Shown here in pieces: positions 17,683 through 28,882 of a stretch of 64,000 bases of DNA. Source of the stretch: Streptomyces sp. DH12 (lineage in GTDB: Bacteria; Actinomycetota; Actinomycetes; Streptomycetales; Streptomycetaceae); NCBI RefSeq assembly GCF_020873895.1, contig NZ_JAHWGT010000020.1, forward strand, positions 1 to 64,000, given 5' to 3'. Each line of letters starts with the position of its first letter. The stretch's first letter is position 1. The translations under genes and the position numbers were made by a program. The notes under the pieces were generated by a model. The model worked only from the letters and a program-made list of their open reading frames with translations. It was not told where the DNA came from and made no database searches.

Positions 17683-19704
<2,022 letters not shown>

Positions 19705-19845
19705 CCATACGGAGCGATGACGCCCCGTCCCTCCTGCCCGTAGGTAAATGCTGCTGTGAGAGTGAGACTACGTGCTGGCTTCTGGGTCAGCACGGGTGCG
19801 GGAAAAAAGCTGTTCTTCGGACGGTACCCCAGCTTCGTCGCCCGT

Positions 19846-19882
19846 GGCCGCCTTCCCTTCCTCCAACGGCGGGAAGGCGGCC
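19846..19882. terminator. Hairpin downstream of hpt
   Basis: Perfect 12-bp inverted repeat GGCCGCCTTCCC / GGGAAGGCGGCC with a 13-base loop, 33 bp past the hpt stop on the minus strand. Confidence 0.75.
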
Positions 19883-19914
19883 GGGGTTCCCGGGCCGCGG
19901 CGGGCCCTGCCCGT

Positions 19915-20478
19915 TCAGCCTCCGTAGACGTGCGGGGCGAGCGTGCCGACGAACGGGAGGTTGCGGTACTTCTCCGCGTAGTCCAGCCCGTAGCCGACGA
20001 CGAACTCGTTCGGGATGTCGAAGCCGATCCACCGTACGTCGATCGCCACCTTGGCGGCCTCCGGCTTGCGCAGCAGGGTGCAGACCTCCAGGGAGGCCGG
20101 CTCGCGCGAGCCGAGGTTGGACAGCAGCCAGGAGAGGGTCAGTCCCGAGTCGATGATGTCCTCGACGATCAGGACGTGCTTGCCCTTGATGTCGGTGTCC
20201 AGGTCCTTGAGGATCCGGACGACGCCCGAGGACTGGGTGCCCGCCCCGTAGGAGGAGACGGCCATCCAGTCCATGGTGACGGGGGTGGACAGGGCGCGTG
20301 CCAGGTCCGCCATCACCATCACGGCGCCCTTGAGGACGCCGACGATGAGCAGGTCCTTGCCCGCGTACTCCTCGTCGATCTTCGCCGCCAGCTCGGCCAG
20401 CTTGGCGTCGATCTCTTCCTTGGTGATGAGCACCGACTTGAGGTCGGCGCCCATGTCGTTCTGGTTCACCCGGGTCAC
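19915..20478 (-). CDS. hpt: Hypoxanthine phosphoribosyltransferase
   Basis: About 187 residues from GTG 20478. Salvages hypoxanthine and guanine with PRPP. The PRPP-binding motif is [13 protein letters not shown], the pyrophosphate loop is [15 protein letters not shown], and [27 protein letters not shown] contains the base-binding and closing segments. Start choice is uncertain: GTG 20478, GTG 20469 and ATG 20454 are all in frame and none has a strong ribosome site. It lies 71 bp after tilS and upstream of ftsH, the usual tilS-hpt-ftsH order. Confidence 0.95.
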   Translation of the reverse strand: MTRVNQNDMGADLKSVLITKEEIDAKLAELAAKIDEEYAGKDLLIVGVLKGAVMVMADLARALSTPVTMDWMAVSSYGAGTQSSGVVRILKDLDTDIKGKHVLIVEDIIDSGLTLSWLLSNLGSREPASLEVCTLLRKPEAAKVAIDVRWIGFDIPNEFVVGYGLDYAEKYRNLPFVGTLAPHVYGG

Positions 20479-20549
20479 TTTCGTTGCAGCCTGCGTCAGC
20501 CTGGATCGGCCTGGTCGGCCTCCTGGCCGACGCCTCGGCCCGTTTTCGG

Positions 20550-21596
20550 TCAGCCTTGCCGGATGACCAGTCTGCCACCCTGCCGCCGGGCGACGACGCG
20601 GCCGGGCAGATTGATGGCGCCCTGGCCCCGCCAGCCGGTGATGAGCCGGTCCAGTTCCTCGACGTGCCGGGCGAACAGGGAGCCCGCCGGGGCGCCTTCG
20701 GCGATGGCGGCGCGGCGCAGGACGCGGCGGCGGACGGCGGGGGGCAGGGCGTAGAGCTTGGCGCACTCCAGGAGCCCGGCGTCGTCGCGGACGGTGGGGT
20801 CGGCCTGGGCGGCCCAGGTGTCCAGGGCGTCGGCGTCGTCCCGGCAGAGCTGGGCGGTGCGGGCGAGGGCCTCCACGACCCCCTTGCCGAGTGACTTCTC
20901 CAGGGCGGGCAGGCCCTCGTGGCGCAGCCGGGACCGGGTGTAGGCCGGGTCGGCGTTCATCGGGTCGTCCCAGACCGGCAGCGACTGGACCAGGCACGCC
21001 TTGCGGGCGGTCTGGCGGTCCAGCTGGAGGAAGGGGCGGCGGTAGCGGCCGGCGGAGCCGGAGACGGCGGCCATGCCGGACAGGGACCGGATGCCGGAGC
21101 CGCGGGCGAGGCCGAGGAGGACCGTCTCCGCCTGGTCGTCGCGGGTGTGGCCGAGCAGGACGGCGGCGGCGCCGAGGCGCTCGGCGGCCTCGTCCAGGGC
21201 GGCGTACCGGGCGTCGCGGGCGGCCGCCTCGGGGCCGCCGGCGCGGCCGACGGTGACGGCGACGGACTCGACCGGGTCGAGCCGCAGGGCGGTGAGCCGG
21301 GAGGCGACCTCGGCTGCGCGGAGGTCGGAGCCGGCCTGGAGGCCGTGGTCGACGGTGATGCCGCCGGCGCGGACGGCCAGCTTGCGCGCCTCGAAGGCGA
21401 GGGCGGAGGCGAGCGCCATGGAGTCGGCGCCGCCGGAGCAGGCGACCAGGACGAGCGGGGGCCCGTCGGCGCGGGTCCGCGCGGGGGCGCCCGCCGGGGG
21501 GGAGTCGGCGGTGTCGCGGGAGAGCTCGTTGAGTACGTCGTGGAGTACGCGGCGAACCGCCAGGCGTATCGCCGCGACCGCAGGATGGGGACCCAT
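20550..21596 (-). CDS. tilS: tRNA(Ile)-lysidine synthetase
   Basis: 348 residues. Modifies the wobble C of the CAU-anticodon isoleucine tRNA to lysidine, an essential change. N-type ATP pyrophosphatase loop SGGADSMAL (54-62), then TVDHGLQ, and [21 protein letters not shown], all typical. The short C-terminal region (about 270-348) lacks the full second C-terminal domain of E. coli TilS, as usual in actinobacteria. Confidence 0.95.
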   Translation of the reverse strand: MGPHPAVAAIRLAVRRVLHDVLNELSRDTADSPPAGAPARTRADGPPLVLVACSGGADSMALASALAFEARKLAVRAGGITVDHGLQAGSDLRAAEVASRLTALRLDPVESVAVTVGRAGGPEAAARDARYAALDEAAERLGAAAVLLGHTRDDQAETVLLGLARGSGIRSLSGMAAVSGSAGRYRRPFLQLDRQTARKACLVQSLPVWDDPMNADPAYTRSRLRHEGLPALEKSLGKGVVEALARTAQLCRDDADALDTWAAQADPTVRDDAGLLECAKLYALPPAVRRRVLRRAAIAEGAPAGSLFARHVEELDRLITGWRGQGAINLPGRVVARRQGGRLVIRQG

Positions 21597-21803
21597 GTCC
21601 GGTGTCCTTCGTGTTTGGGGGTGCCTCGGTCGGAGTCTTAACGGTCGGAACGGGGGGTTCGGTCACTCAAGTCGTCACTCAGAGTGCGTCGATGGTGACA
21701 GAACACGGCCGATACCCGAGCATCGCACGCCTATCCCAGCCCCACGGTCCCTCGGATGGGTGAAAGGAGCGACGATCGTCCGCCGACGGCCGGAACCGGG
21801 TTC

Positions 21804-22940
21804 TCACTCCCCCCTGCGGTGCACCCGCGCGACCCAGTCCGCCGGTTTGGCGATCTCCGCCTTGGTGGGGAGGGTGTTCGGGGAGGTCCACACGCGGTTG
21901 AAGCCGTCCATGCCGACCTCGTCGACGACGGCGCGGACGAACCGCTCCCCGTCGCGGTACTGGCGGAGCTTGGCGTCCAGGCCGAGGAGCTTGCGCAGCG
22001 CCTGGTCCAGGCGGGAGGCCCCGCGGGCGCGGCGCTGCTGGAACTTCTCGCGGATCTCCGCGACCGACGGGACGACCTGGGGCCCGACGCCGTCCATCAC
22101 GTAGTCGGCGTGGCCCTCCAGGAGCGACATGACGGCTGTCAGGCGGCCGAGGATCTCGCGCTGCTCGGGGCTCTGGACCAGCTCGACCAGGGAGCGGCCG
22201 CCGTCGTCCTCGTCGCCTTCGGGGCGGGCGCCGGTGAAGGACTGGGCGGCCTCGCGGAGCCGTTCCAGCACGGTCATGGGGTCGACCTCGGTGGCGCCGA
22301 GGAACGACTGGATCTCACCGCGGAGGTGGTCGCGCAGCCACGGCACCGCGGTGAACTGGGTGCGGTGGGTCTCCTCGTGGAGGCTCACCCAGAGCCGGAA
22401 GTCGTGCGGATCCACGGCGAGCTCCCGCTCGACGTGGACGATGTTCGGCGCGACGAGGAGCAGCCGGCCGCCGCCGTTCTCGCCGGCGGGGAACTCGCGG
22501 GTGGCGGGGGCGAACGTCTCGTACTGGCCGAGGACGCGGGAGGCGAGGAACGACAGGAGCATGCCCAGCTCCACGCCGGTCACCTTGCCGCCGACCGCGC
22601 CGAGGACGGCGCCGCCGGGGGTCGCGGAGCGGCGCTCCGACATCTTGTCGAGGAGGGGGGCGAGGAGTTCGCGGAAGCCGGCGACGTTGGCCCGGACCCA
22701 GCCGGCCCGGTCGACGACGAGGACGGGGGTGTCCTCGGGCTCGTGCCCTTCGGGGATCATGCGGGTGAACCCGCGGACGTGCTCCTCGGACGCCTTGGCG
22801 TGCCGCCGCAGCTCGGCGACGACCTCCCGGGCCTCCTCGCGGCTCACCTCGGGCCCGGGCCGTACCAGTCGGGTCGCGGTCGCCACCGCGAGGTTCCAGT
22901 CGACCATCCCAGCAGAAGCAGCACCACCGATGCTCGTCAT
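21804..22940 (-). CDS. Zinc-dependent metalloprotease family (DUF2342)
   Basis: 378 residues. Belongs to the actinobacterial family once annotated as F420-biosynthesis-associated. The core WVSLHEETHRTQF-like region (here LWVSLHEETHRTQFTAV) carries an HExxH-type zinc motif, HEETH, near residue 187. VDWNLAVATATRLVRPGP at the N-terminus and DGVGPQVVPSVAEIREKFQ later are family-typical. It lies between tilS and dacB on the same strand with a 207-bp spacer to tilS. Its substrate is unknown and the F420 link is not supported by any neighbour here. Confidence 0.82.
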   Translation of the reverse strand: MTSIGGAASAGMVDWNLAVATATRLVRPGPEVSREEAREVVAELRRHAKASEEHVRGFTRMIPEGHEPEDTPVLVVDRAGWVRANVAGFRELLAPLLDKMSERRSATPGGAVLGAVGGKVTGVELGMLLSFLASRVLGQYETFAPATREFPAGENGGGRLLLVAPNIVHVERELAVDPHDFRLWVSLHEETHRTQFTAVPWLRDHLRGEIQSFLGATEVDPMTVLERLREAAQSFTGARPEGDEDDGGRSLVELVQSPEQREILGRLTAVMSLLEGHADYVMDGVGPQVVPSVAEIREKFQQRRARGASRLDQALRKLLGLDAKLRQYRDGERFVRAVVDEVGMDGFNRVWTSPNTLPTKAEIAKPADWVARVHRRGE

Positions 22941-23034
22941 GCGTCAACCGTACGTGGTCCGCGCCGCGAGGGAGAGGCCGCGGACGCCCCGGGCGCACCG
23001 CCCGTCCCTCGCGCGCGCCCGGCGCCCGCCCCGG

Positions 23035-24579
23035 TCAGGGAACCGGAGCGGGCGCCGCCGGTCGGGGGACGGCGGGCGCGGGGGTGCCGGGTACGGGAGT
23101 GCCGGGTACGGGAGTGCCGGTTGCGGCGGCGGGCCCGGTCGGTGCCGGGGTGAGCGCGGAGGTGGTCAGGGCGGTGGCGAGGGCGTCCAGGGCCGGCTGG
23201 GCCTCGTACGGCGACGGCGTGCCCGCGGCGAGGAAGGCGAACGCGACGAGGCGGCCGTCGGCGGTCACGGCGGTGCCGGCGAGGGCGTTGACGCCCGTCA
23301 GGGTGCCCGTCTTGGCGCGGACGAGGCCGGCGCCGGGCGAGCCCGCGGCGTAGCGGCCCTCCAGGGTGCCGTTGAAGCCGCCCACGGGGAGACCGGTGAG
23401 GACGGGGCGCAGCTCGGCGCCGGCGGGGGCGGCGGCCCGGGTGAGGAGGGCGGTGAGGAGGCGGGCGGAGAGGCGGTTGCGGCGGTCGAGGCCGCTGCCG
23501 TCCGCGAGGACGGCGCCGTCCGGCGGGACGCCCAGGTGGCGGAGCCGGGCGCGGACGGCGCGGGCGGCGCCGTCGAAGCTCGCCGGGTGGCCGGTGGCCC
23601 GCGCGGTGGCGCGGGCGAGCGCCTCGGCCAGGTCGTTGTCGCTGGCCGTCAGGGTGCGCTCGACGAGGGCCGCGAGCGGGGCGGAACGGGTCGTGGCGAC
23701 CGGCGCCGCCCCCCGCGGCGCGCGGGCGGGGGCGGGTGGCCCCTGGACCCGTACGCCCTGCTCGGCGAGGAGGTCGGCGAAGAGCCGGGCCGCCCGCCCC
23801 GCCGGGTCCTGCGCGCGCGGGGCGGGGCCGGACGTCGAACCGTCGAGGCGGGCGGCGTCCGTCATGAGGGCGGTGACCGGGGCGAGGTTGTCGTTGGCTC
23901 CTATGGGATGGCGGACCGGGCCCGCGTAGAGCGAGGTGTCGTACGTCAGCGCGGGGCCGGTGGCCGGCGCCTTCCGGGCGCGCAGCGCCTTCGCCGTACC
24001 GGCCGCCAGGTCCCGCAGGCGGCGCGCGTCGAGGGTGGGGTCGCCGCCGCCGACCAGGGTGACCGCCCGGCCGTCGGGCGTCGCGACCACCGTGGTGGTG
24101 AGGCGGTGTTCGGGTCCGAGCGCGGAGAGGGCGGCGGCCGCCGTGGCGATCTTCACGGTGGAGGCGGGGACCATGGGTGTCGCCCCGCCCCGGTCGTACA
24201 GCCGGCGCCCGGTCGCCACGTCGACCACGGTGGCGGTGGGCGCGGAGCCGAGGCCCGGGGCGCGGAGCAGCGGGTCGAGGACCCCGGCCGGGGCGGATGC
24301 CGCGGTTCCGGCGGCCCGGGGCGCCGCGAGGGGGGCGAGCACGGCCGGCGCGCTGGGCGCGGGGGCGGGGGCCGCCCCTGGCAGGGCGCCGGCGGGGCCG
24401 CGTGTGGGGCCGGAGCCGTGATGTGCGCCACCTGTGGCGGCGGGGGCGGACGCGCGGAGCCGTTCGGCCGTACGCTGACCCCCGTCCCAGGGGCCGGCGA
24501 GACCCGCCGCCGTGGCGGCCAGGGCCAGACCGGCGGCCGCGGAGCCTGCGGCCAGCCGCAGAACGTTCCGTTCCGGCAC
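23035..24579 (-). CDS. dacB: D-alanyl-D-alanine carboxypeptidase/endopeptidase (PBP4 type)
   Basis: About 514 residues from GTG 24579. An N-terminal hydrophobic segment (about 6-30) is the export signal or anchor. Penicillin-binding motifs are ASTVK (Ser about 140), SDND for the second, and KTGTLTG for the third. Acts outside the membrane on peptidoglycan stems. The tail is a Pro/Gly-Thr repeat (VPGTP units) from a 15-bp DNA repeat at 23084-23113. The GTG was preferred because AAAGGGG lies 10 bases upstream; an ATG at 24624 is the alternative. Divergent from ppa. Confidence 0.92.
   Translation of the reverse strand: MPERNVLRLAAGSAAAGLALAATAAGLAGPWDGGQRTAERLRASAPAATGGAHHGSGPTRGPAGALPGAAPAPAPSAPAVLAPLAAPRAAGTAASAPAGVLDPLLRAPGLGSAPTATVVDVATGRRLYDRGGATPMVPASTVKIATAAAALSALGPEHRLTTTVVATPDGRAVTLVGGGDPTLDARRLRDLAAGTAKALRARKAPATGPALTYDTSLYAGPVRHPIGANDNLAPVTALMTDAARLDGSTSGPAPRAQDPAGRAARLFADLLAEQGVRVQGPPAPARAPRGAAPVATTRSAPLAALVERTLTASDNDLAEALARATARATGHPASFDGAARAVRARLRHLGVPPDGAVLADGSGLDRRNRLSARLLTALLTRAAAPAGAELRPVLTGLPVGGFNGTLEGRYAAGSPGAGLVRAKTGTLTGVNALAGTAVTADGRLVAFAFLAAGTPSPYEAQPALDALATALTTSALTPAPTGPAAATGTPVPGTPVPGTPAPAVPRPAAPAPVP
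23084..23113. repeat. 15-bp tandem repeat inside dacB tail
   Basis: Two perfect copies of GTGCCGGGTACGGGA plus a partial third, encoding GTPVP-type repeats at the C-terminus of the carboxypeptidase. Confidence 0.9.
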
Positions 24580-24714
24580 GGCTGACCAGCCCCTTTCGCG
24601 AGCACTCGGTTGCGTGAGGGACACTTAACCACTGAGCTGGGCCACGAGCACGGCACCCCGGTGATCACGGCGGTCCAGTGACCCGACATTGTGTTGATCT
24701 TGGAGGAGCCACCC

Positions 24715-25209
24715 GTGGAGTTCGACGTCTGCATCGAGATCCCGAAGGGTTCACGGAACAAGTACGAGGTGGACCACGAGACCGGTCGCATCCGTCTCGA
24801 CCGCCACCTGTTCACCTCGACCGTCTACCCGGCGGACTACGGGTTCGTCGAGGGCACCCTGGGTGAGGACGGCGACCCGCTGGACGCCCTGGTCATCCTG
24901 GACGAGCCGACCTTCCCCGGCGTCCTGGTCAAGTGCCGCGCCATCGGCATGTTCCGCATGACCGACGAGGCCGGCGGCGACGACAAGCTGCTGTGCGTCC
25001 CGGCGTCGGACCCGCGCATGGAGCACCTGCGCGACATCCACCACGTGTCCGAGTTCGACCGCCTGGAGATCCAGCACTTCTTCGAGGTCTACAAGGACCT
25101 GGAGCCCGGCAAGTCCGTCGAGGGCGCCGACTGGGTCGGCCGCGCCGAGGCCGAGGCCGAGATCGAGGCCAGCATCAAGCGCCTGGAGGCGCAGGGCGGC
25201 GCCCACTGA
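24715..25209 (+). CDS. ppa: Inorganic pyrophosphatase, family I
   Basis: 164 residues from GTG 24715, preceded by GGAGGAG with six-base spacing. Hydrolyses pyrophosphate and so pulls biosynthetic reactions forward. Signature [18 protein letters not shown] at the N-terminus, [23 protein letters not shown] (metal-binding Asp residues) and DDKLLCVP. The start was chosen over an upstream in-frame ATG-like codon (24691) for the ribosome site and family length. A strong hairpin follows. Confidence 0.97.
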   Translation: MEFDVCIEIPKGSRNKYEVDHETGRIRLDRHLFTSTVYPADYGFVEGTLGEDGDPLDALVILDEPTFPGVLVKCRAIGMFRMTDEAGGDDKLLCVPASDPRMEHLRDIHHVSEFDRLEIQHFFEVYKDLEPGKSVEGADWVGRAEAEAEIEASIKRLEAQGGAH

Positions 25210-25537
25210 GGCGGCCCCCGCACCACCCGCCGACGGGCGGCGCCCACCCCGGGTCCCGGGGGCGGCGCCGCCCGTCGCGCTGTGCACGGCCGCGCCGGCC
25301 CCGGTACGGCCCCCTCGCGCCGTGCTGGGCGCCGCGTACGGCGCTGGGCCCCGCGCCCGCGCACGGCGCTCGCCTCCCCGCGGCCCCGCCGCCTCCGTAC
25401 GGTCCGGCCCGCGCTGTGGGCACGCCCGTGACGTGCTCATACTGGGCGCACGGTGCAGGGCACGGGTATCCCGCGAGCCATCCGGGGCAGGTGGGACCCG
25501 GCAGGCGCAGCGGACGGGAGTGAGGGCAGGGGCAGTG
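25210..25537. other. 328-bp spacer between ppa and exporter gene
   Basis: Contains the ppa terminator hairpin at its start and then repetitive GCGCTGGGC/CCGCGCC-type sequence. The last 100 bp are less GC-rich (GTGACGTGCTCATACTGG near 25430) and may hold the exporter promoter. No gene is seen. Confidence 0.6.
25231..25277. terminator. ppa terminator hairpin
   Basis: Perfect 14-bp inverted repeat CGACGGGCGGCGCC / GGCGCCGCCCGTCG with a 19-base loop that itself contains CCCGGG palindromes, 21 bp past the stop. Confidence 0.8.
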
Positions 25538-27187
25538 GTGGCGGATCCGCACGGTCCGGAGGAGGACCGCAAGCCGCAGTCGGACGAGGCGCACAGCGCC
25601 TTCGCCCCGCCTGCCGGGGTGGAGCCGCCGGTGCCGCCCGAGGAGGACCACCCGAGCTCCGAGTTCGCCGTCCCCGACTGGCTGACGACCGGGACGGCGG
25701 ACGAGCCGGAGGGCTCCGCCTTCAGGCCCCCGTCGGCGTTCGACGCGCGCATGGCCCATCCGGCGTACACGCCGGCGCCCGGGTCCCCGCCGGTCCGGCT
25801 GGCCAAGGACGCCCCGTGGCAGGACCGCATGCGGACGATGTTGCGGATGCCGGTGAGCGAGCGGCCCCCCGCGGAGGCCGCCCAGCGGCACGAGGAGGGC
25901 AGCGGCCCGGCCGTGCCGCGCGTGCTGGACCTGACGCTGCGCATCGGCGAGCTGCTCCTCGCGGGCGGCGAGGGCGCCGAGGACGTCGAGGCGGCGATGT
26001 ACGCGATCTGCCGCGCGTACGGCCTGGACCGCTGCGAGCCGACCGTCACCTTCACCCTGCTGTCGGTGACGTACCAGCCGTCGCTGGTGGACCCCCCGGT
26101 GACGGCGAGCCGGATCGTGCGGCGGCGCGGTACGGACTACACGCGGCTGACGGCCGTGTACCAGCTGGTCACCGACATCTCCACGGAGGGCGTCGACGTC
26201 ACGCTGGAGGAGGCGTACCGGCGGCTGGCCCTGATCCGCCGCAACCGGCACCCGTACCCCGGCTGGGCGCTGACCCTCGCGGCGGGCGGGCTCGCCGGGG
26301 CGGCGTCGGTGCTGCTGGGCGGTGGTGTCGCCGTCTTCCTGATCGCGGCGGCCGGGGCGATGCTCGGCGACCGTCTGGCGTGGCTGGCGGCCGGGCGCGG
26401 GCTGCCCGAGTTCTACCAGTTCGCGGTGGCCGCCGTGCCGCCCGCGGCGCTGGGCGTGACGGTGAGCCTGCTGCACGCGGGGCTGCGGCCGTCCGCGGTG
26501 ATCACCGGTGGGCTGTTCGCGCTGATCCCGGGAAGGGCGCTGGTCGCGGCGGTGCAGGACGGTCTGACCGGCTTCTACATCACGGCGTCGGCGCGACTGC
26601 TTGAGGTCGTGTACTTCTTCGTCGCGATCGTGGTGGGCGTGCTGACCACGCTGTACGTGGGCGTGCAGCTGGGCGCGAAGCTCAGCCCGGAGGGCACGGT
26701 GGCGCCCGTGGAGCGGCCGGTGGTCTCGATCCTCGCGGCGATGGCGCTGTCGATGACCTTCGCGATCCTGCTCCAGCAGCAACGTTCCACCGTGCTGCTG
26801 GCGATGCTGAACGGAGCGGTCGCGTGGGTGGTCTTCGGGGCCGTCGCGGTGACCGCGGAGGGGTCGGCGGTGCTGGCCACGTCGCTGGCGGCGGGGCTGG
26901 TGGGCCTGTTCGGGCAGCTGATGGCGCGGTACGAGCGGACGACGTCGCTGCTGTACGTGACGGCGGCGATCGGGCCGCTGCTGCCGGGCTCCGCGATGTA
27001 CTACGGGGTGCTGAACATCGCGCAGAACAACATGGACGCCGGTTTCGCGTCGCTGGCGCGGGCGGCGGCGCTGGCGTTGGCCATCGCGATCGGGGTGAAC
27101 CTGGGCGGCGAGCTGGCCCGGATGTTCCTGCGGGCTCCGGCGACGGCGGCCACCCGTCGCGCGGCGAAGCGCACGAGGGGCTTCTGA
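25538..27187 (+). CDS. ThrE-type threonine/serine exporter
   Basis: About 549 residues from GTG 25538 (GTG 25535 is also possible). An acidic Pro-rich cytoplasmic N-terminus of about 130 residues precedes the DUF1212 domain, beginning RVLDLTLRIGELLLAGGEGAEDVE, then about ten membrane helices ending in the DUF3815 half. This two-domain layout matches corynebacterial ThrE, a proton-driven threonine/serine exporter. The substrate is inferred from family only. Convergent with dedA. Confidence 0.85.
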   Translation: MADPHGPEEDRKPQSDEAHSAFAPPAGVEPPVPPEEDHPSSEFAVPDWLTTGTADEPEGSAFRPPSAFDARMAHPAYTPAPGSPPVRLAKDAPWQDRMRTMLRMPVSERPPAEAAQRHEEGSGPAVPRVLDLTLRIGELLLAGGEGAEDVEAAMYAICRAYGLDRCEPTVTFTLLSVTYQPSLVDPPVTASRIVRRRGTDYTRLTAVYQLVTDISTEGVDVTLEEAYRRLALIRRNRHPYPGWALTLAAGGLAGAASVLLGGGVAVFLIAAAGAMLGDRLAWLAAGRGLPEFYQFAVAAVPPAALGVTVSLLHAGLRPSAVITGGLFALIPGRALVAAVQDGLTGFYITASARLLEVVYFFVAIVVGVLTTLYVGVQLGAKLSPEGTVAPVERPVVSILAAMALSMTFAILLQQQRSTVLLAMLNGAVAWVVFGAVAVTAEGSAVLATSLAAGLVGLFGQLMARYERTTSLLYVTAAIGPLLPGSAMYYGVLNIAQNNMDAGFASLARAAALALAIAIGVNLGGELARMFLRAPATAATRRAAKRTRGF

Positions 27188-27205
27188 CGGCTCACTCCGC
27201 CCGGG

Positions 27206-27228
27206 CGGGGCCCGGTGGTCGGGCCCCG
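27206..27228. terminator. Hairpin between exporter and DedA genes
   Basis: Perfect 9-bp stem CGGGGCCCG / CGGGCCCCG with a 5-base loop in a 53-bp convergent gap; it can serve both genes. Confidence 0.75.
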
Positions 27229-27240
27229 CACCGGCACGGG

Positions 27241-27957
27241 TCAGCGACGGGCGTGGCGGCCGCGCTGCACGGGGGCCGCGGAGGCGTCGGCCGGCGCGGC
27301 GCCGGTCGCCGCGGCGGCGGCCAGGGCCTCGGCCGCGGCCTTCTTCGCCTGGGAGCGGCCCCGCACGACCTCGACGATGATCGGGACGATCGAGAGCACC
27401 ACGATCAGGATCAGGATCGGCTCGATGTTCGCCTTGATGAAGTCGATCTGCCCGAGGAAGTACCCGGCGACGGTCACGCCGGCGCCCCACAGCACGGCAC
27501 CGACGACGTTGTACGCGATGAACGTGCGGTACTTCATCCGGCCGGCGCCCGCGACGATCGGCGCGAACGTCCGGATGATCGGGACGAAACGGGCGAGGAC
27601 GATCGCCTTCGGGCCGTACTTCTCGACGAACTCGTGCGCCTTGTCGAGGTTCTCCTGCTTGAAGAGCTTGGAGTTCGGGCGGCTGAAGAGCTTCGGCCCG
27701 AAGAACCGGCCGATGGCGTAGCCCACCTGGTCGCCGGTGATGGCGGCGGCGACGATCAGGGTGCAGACGAGCCACAGGGGCTGCGGGATGTAGCTCCCCT
27801 CGGCGACCAGCAGGCCCGCCGTGAAGAGCAGGGAGTCGCCCGGAAGGAAGGCGAAGAGGCCGGACTCGGCGAAGACGATGATCAGAATGCCGGGCAGGCC
27901 GTACTCGGAGATCAGGTAGTCCGGGCTGAGCCACTCCGGGCCTAGCGCAAGGGTCAT
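27241..27957 (-). CDS. DedA-family membrane protein
   Basis: 238 residues from ATG 27957. DedA proteins flip phospholipids or undecaprenyl phosphate. Signatures: FAESGLFAFLPGDSLLFTAG near residues 29-48, GDQVGYAIGRFFG, and FVPIIRTFAPIVAGAGRM with the conserved Arg. About five to six membrane segments; the last 40 residues are a basic Ala-rich tail. Genes of this family act on cell-envelope lipid carriers, which would fit an envelope-rich region, but nothing here specifies the lipid. Confidence 0.92.
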   Translation of the reverse strand: MTLALGPEWLSPDYLISEYGLPGILIIVFAESGLFAFLPGDSLLFTAGLLVAEGSYIPQPLWLVCTLIVAAAITGDQVGYAIGRFFGPKLFSRPNSKLFKQENLDKAHEFVEKYGPKAIVLARFVPIIRTFAPIVAGAGRMKYRTFIAYNVVGAVLWGAGVTVAGYFLGQIDFIKANIEPILILIVVLSIVPIIVEVVRGRSQAKKAAAEALAAAAATGAAPADASAAPVQRGRHARR

Positions 27958-28087
27958 CACGGGTTCCGGGCTCCTGGGTCGTTGGGCGGGGGACGGCTGC
28001 CCAAAAGTATCAACGGTCCCGGCGTGGTGGCGGTTCCACGGGTCCGCTCCGTGTGCGCGGTGGTCGATCCGCCCCGAAGCTGTGGCT

Positions 28088-28453
28088 ATGAGCATCGACG
28101 ATTTCGGCGGCGGCCAGACCGCGCAGTCCGACGTACTGGTCGTCACGACCAACGACGTCCCCGGCCACCAGGTCCAGCAGGTCATCGGCGAGGTGTTCGG
28201 CCTGACCGTGCGGTCCCGGCACCTGGGGACCCAGGTCGGCGCCGGCCTGAAGTCCATGGTGGGCGGGGAGCTGAAGGGCCTGACCAAGACGCTCGTCGAG
28301 ACGCGGAACCAGGCGATGGAACGGCTCGTGGAGCAGGCCCGCGCGCGGGGCGCCAACGCCGTGCTCGCGTTCCGCTTCGACGTGACCGAGGCGGCGGGCG
28401 CGGGGGCGGAGGTCTGCGCGTACGGCACGGCGGTCGTGCTGACGCGCACCTAG
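28088..28453 (+). CDS. YbjQ-family (heavy-metal-binding-domain-like) protein
   Basis: 121 residues from ATG 28088 (GTG 28082 is an alternative). YbjQ/DUF74 family: LVVTTNDVPGHQVQQVIGEVFGLTVRS at the N-terminus, GGELKGLTKTLVETRNQAMERL centrally, and GANAVLAFRFDVTE near the end. Members form a pentameric fold of unsettled function; the heavy-metal name comes from the domain label and no metal ligands stand out here. Divergent from dedA. Confidence 0.88.
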   Translation: MSIDDFGGGQTAQSDVLVVTTNDVPGHQVQQVIGEVFGLTVRSRHLGTQVGAGLKSMVGGELKGLTKTLVETRNQAMERLVEQARARGANAVLAFRFDVTEAAGAGAEVCAYGTAVVLTRT

Positions 28454-28523
28454 CGGACGGCCGCGGCGCAAGTCCGCCCCGAGCGGCCGGGGCACCAACC
28501 GGACGACCGGATCCGCACCCCCG

Positions 28524-28540
28524 CCCCGCCCCCGGCGGGG
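28524..28540. terminator. Short hairpin downstream of YbjQ-like gene
   Basis: CCCCGCC, CCC loop, GGCGGGG, 70 bp after the stop. The 7-bp stem is short, so the call is tentative. Confidence 0.45.
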
Positions 28541-28853
28541 TGCACGGGAGCGGTGGTGCGGACCGCCCGGGAGGCGAGGCCCGGCCGCGCCGGCTTGGAG
28601 GTGCCCCCTGCCCCCGTACGCCCCGTACGGGACAGGGCCCGTGAGGGCCCCCGCAGGGTTCAGGCCCCGTGCGCCGCGTACGGCCTGGGAGGGGCCGTGG
28701 GGGGTCGCCCCCGCAGGGGTCGGCGGCGTCGGTCGGGTTCCGTCGTCCAGCACCGAAGGCCGCCGACCCCGAGGAGGCGGCCCCGCGCGGCCCCGACCCC
28801 ACCCACCGGACCCCCGGCGCACCCGCCTCGCACGCGCGGAACACCCCCTCCCT

Positions 28854-28875
28854 CCCCTTTCCCCGGAGGAAGGGG
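28854..28875. terminator. Hairpin downstream of tipA
   Basis: CCCCTT / AAGGGG arms with a partly paired CCGGAGG loop, immediately past the tipA stop on the minus strand. Confidence 0.5.
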
Positions 28876-28882
28876 ACGCCCG

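Larger units (their letters stand above)
28454..28882. other. 429-bp intergenic region between YbjQ-like gene and tipA
   Basis: Very GC-rich, without a credible gene. It contains a short hairpin just after the YbjQ-like gene, several CCGTACGG palindromic words near 28615-28680, a 20-bp word (GCCCCCGCAGGGGTCGGCGG) shared with 13490-13510, and a hairpin next to the tipA stop. Confidence 0.6.

Noticed and set aside
22129-24585. Long plus-strand frame opposite metalloprotease and dacB
   Set aside because: Antisense shadow with no recognisable motif; both minus genes are convincing.
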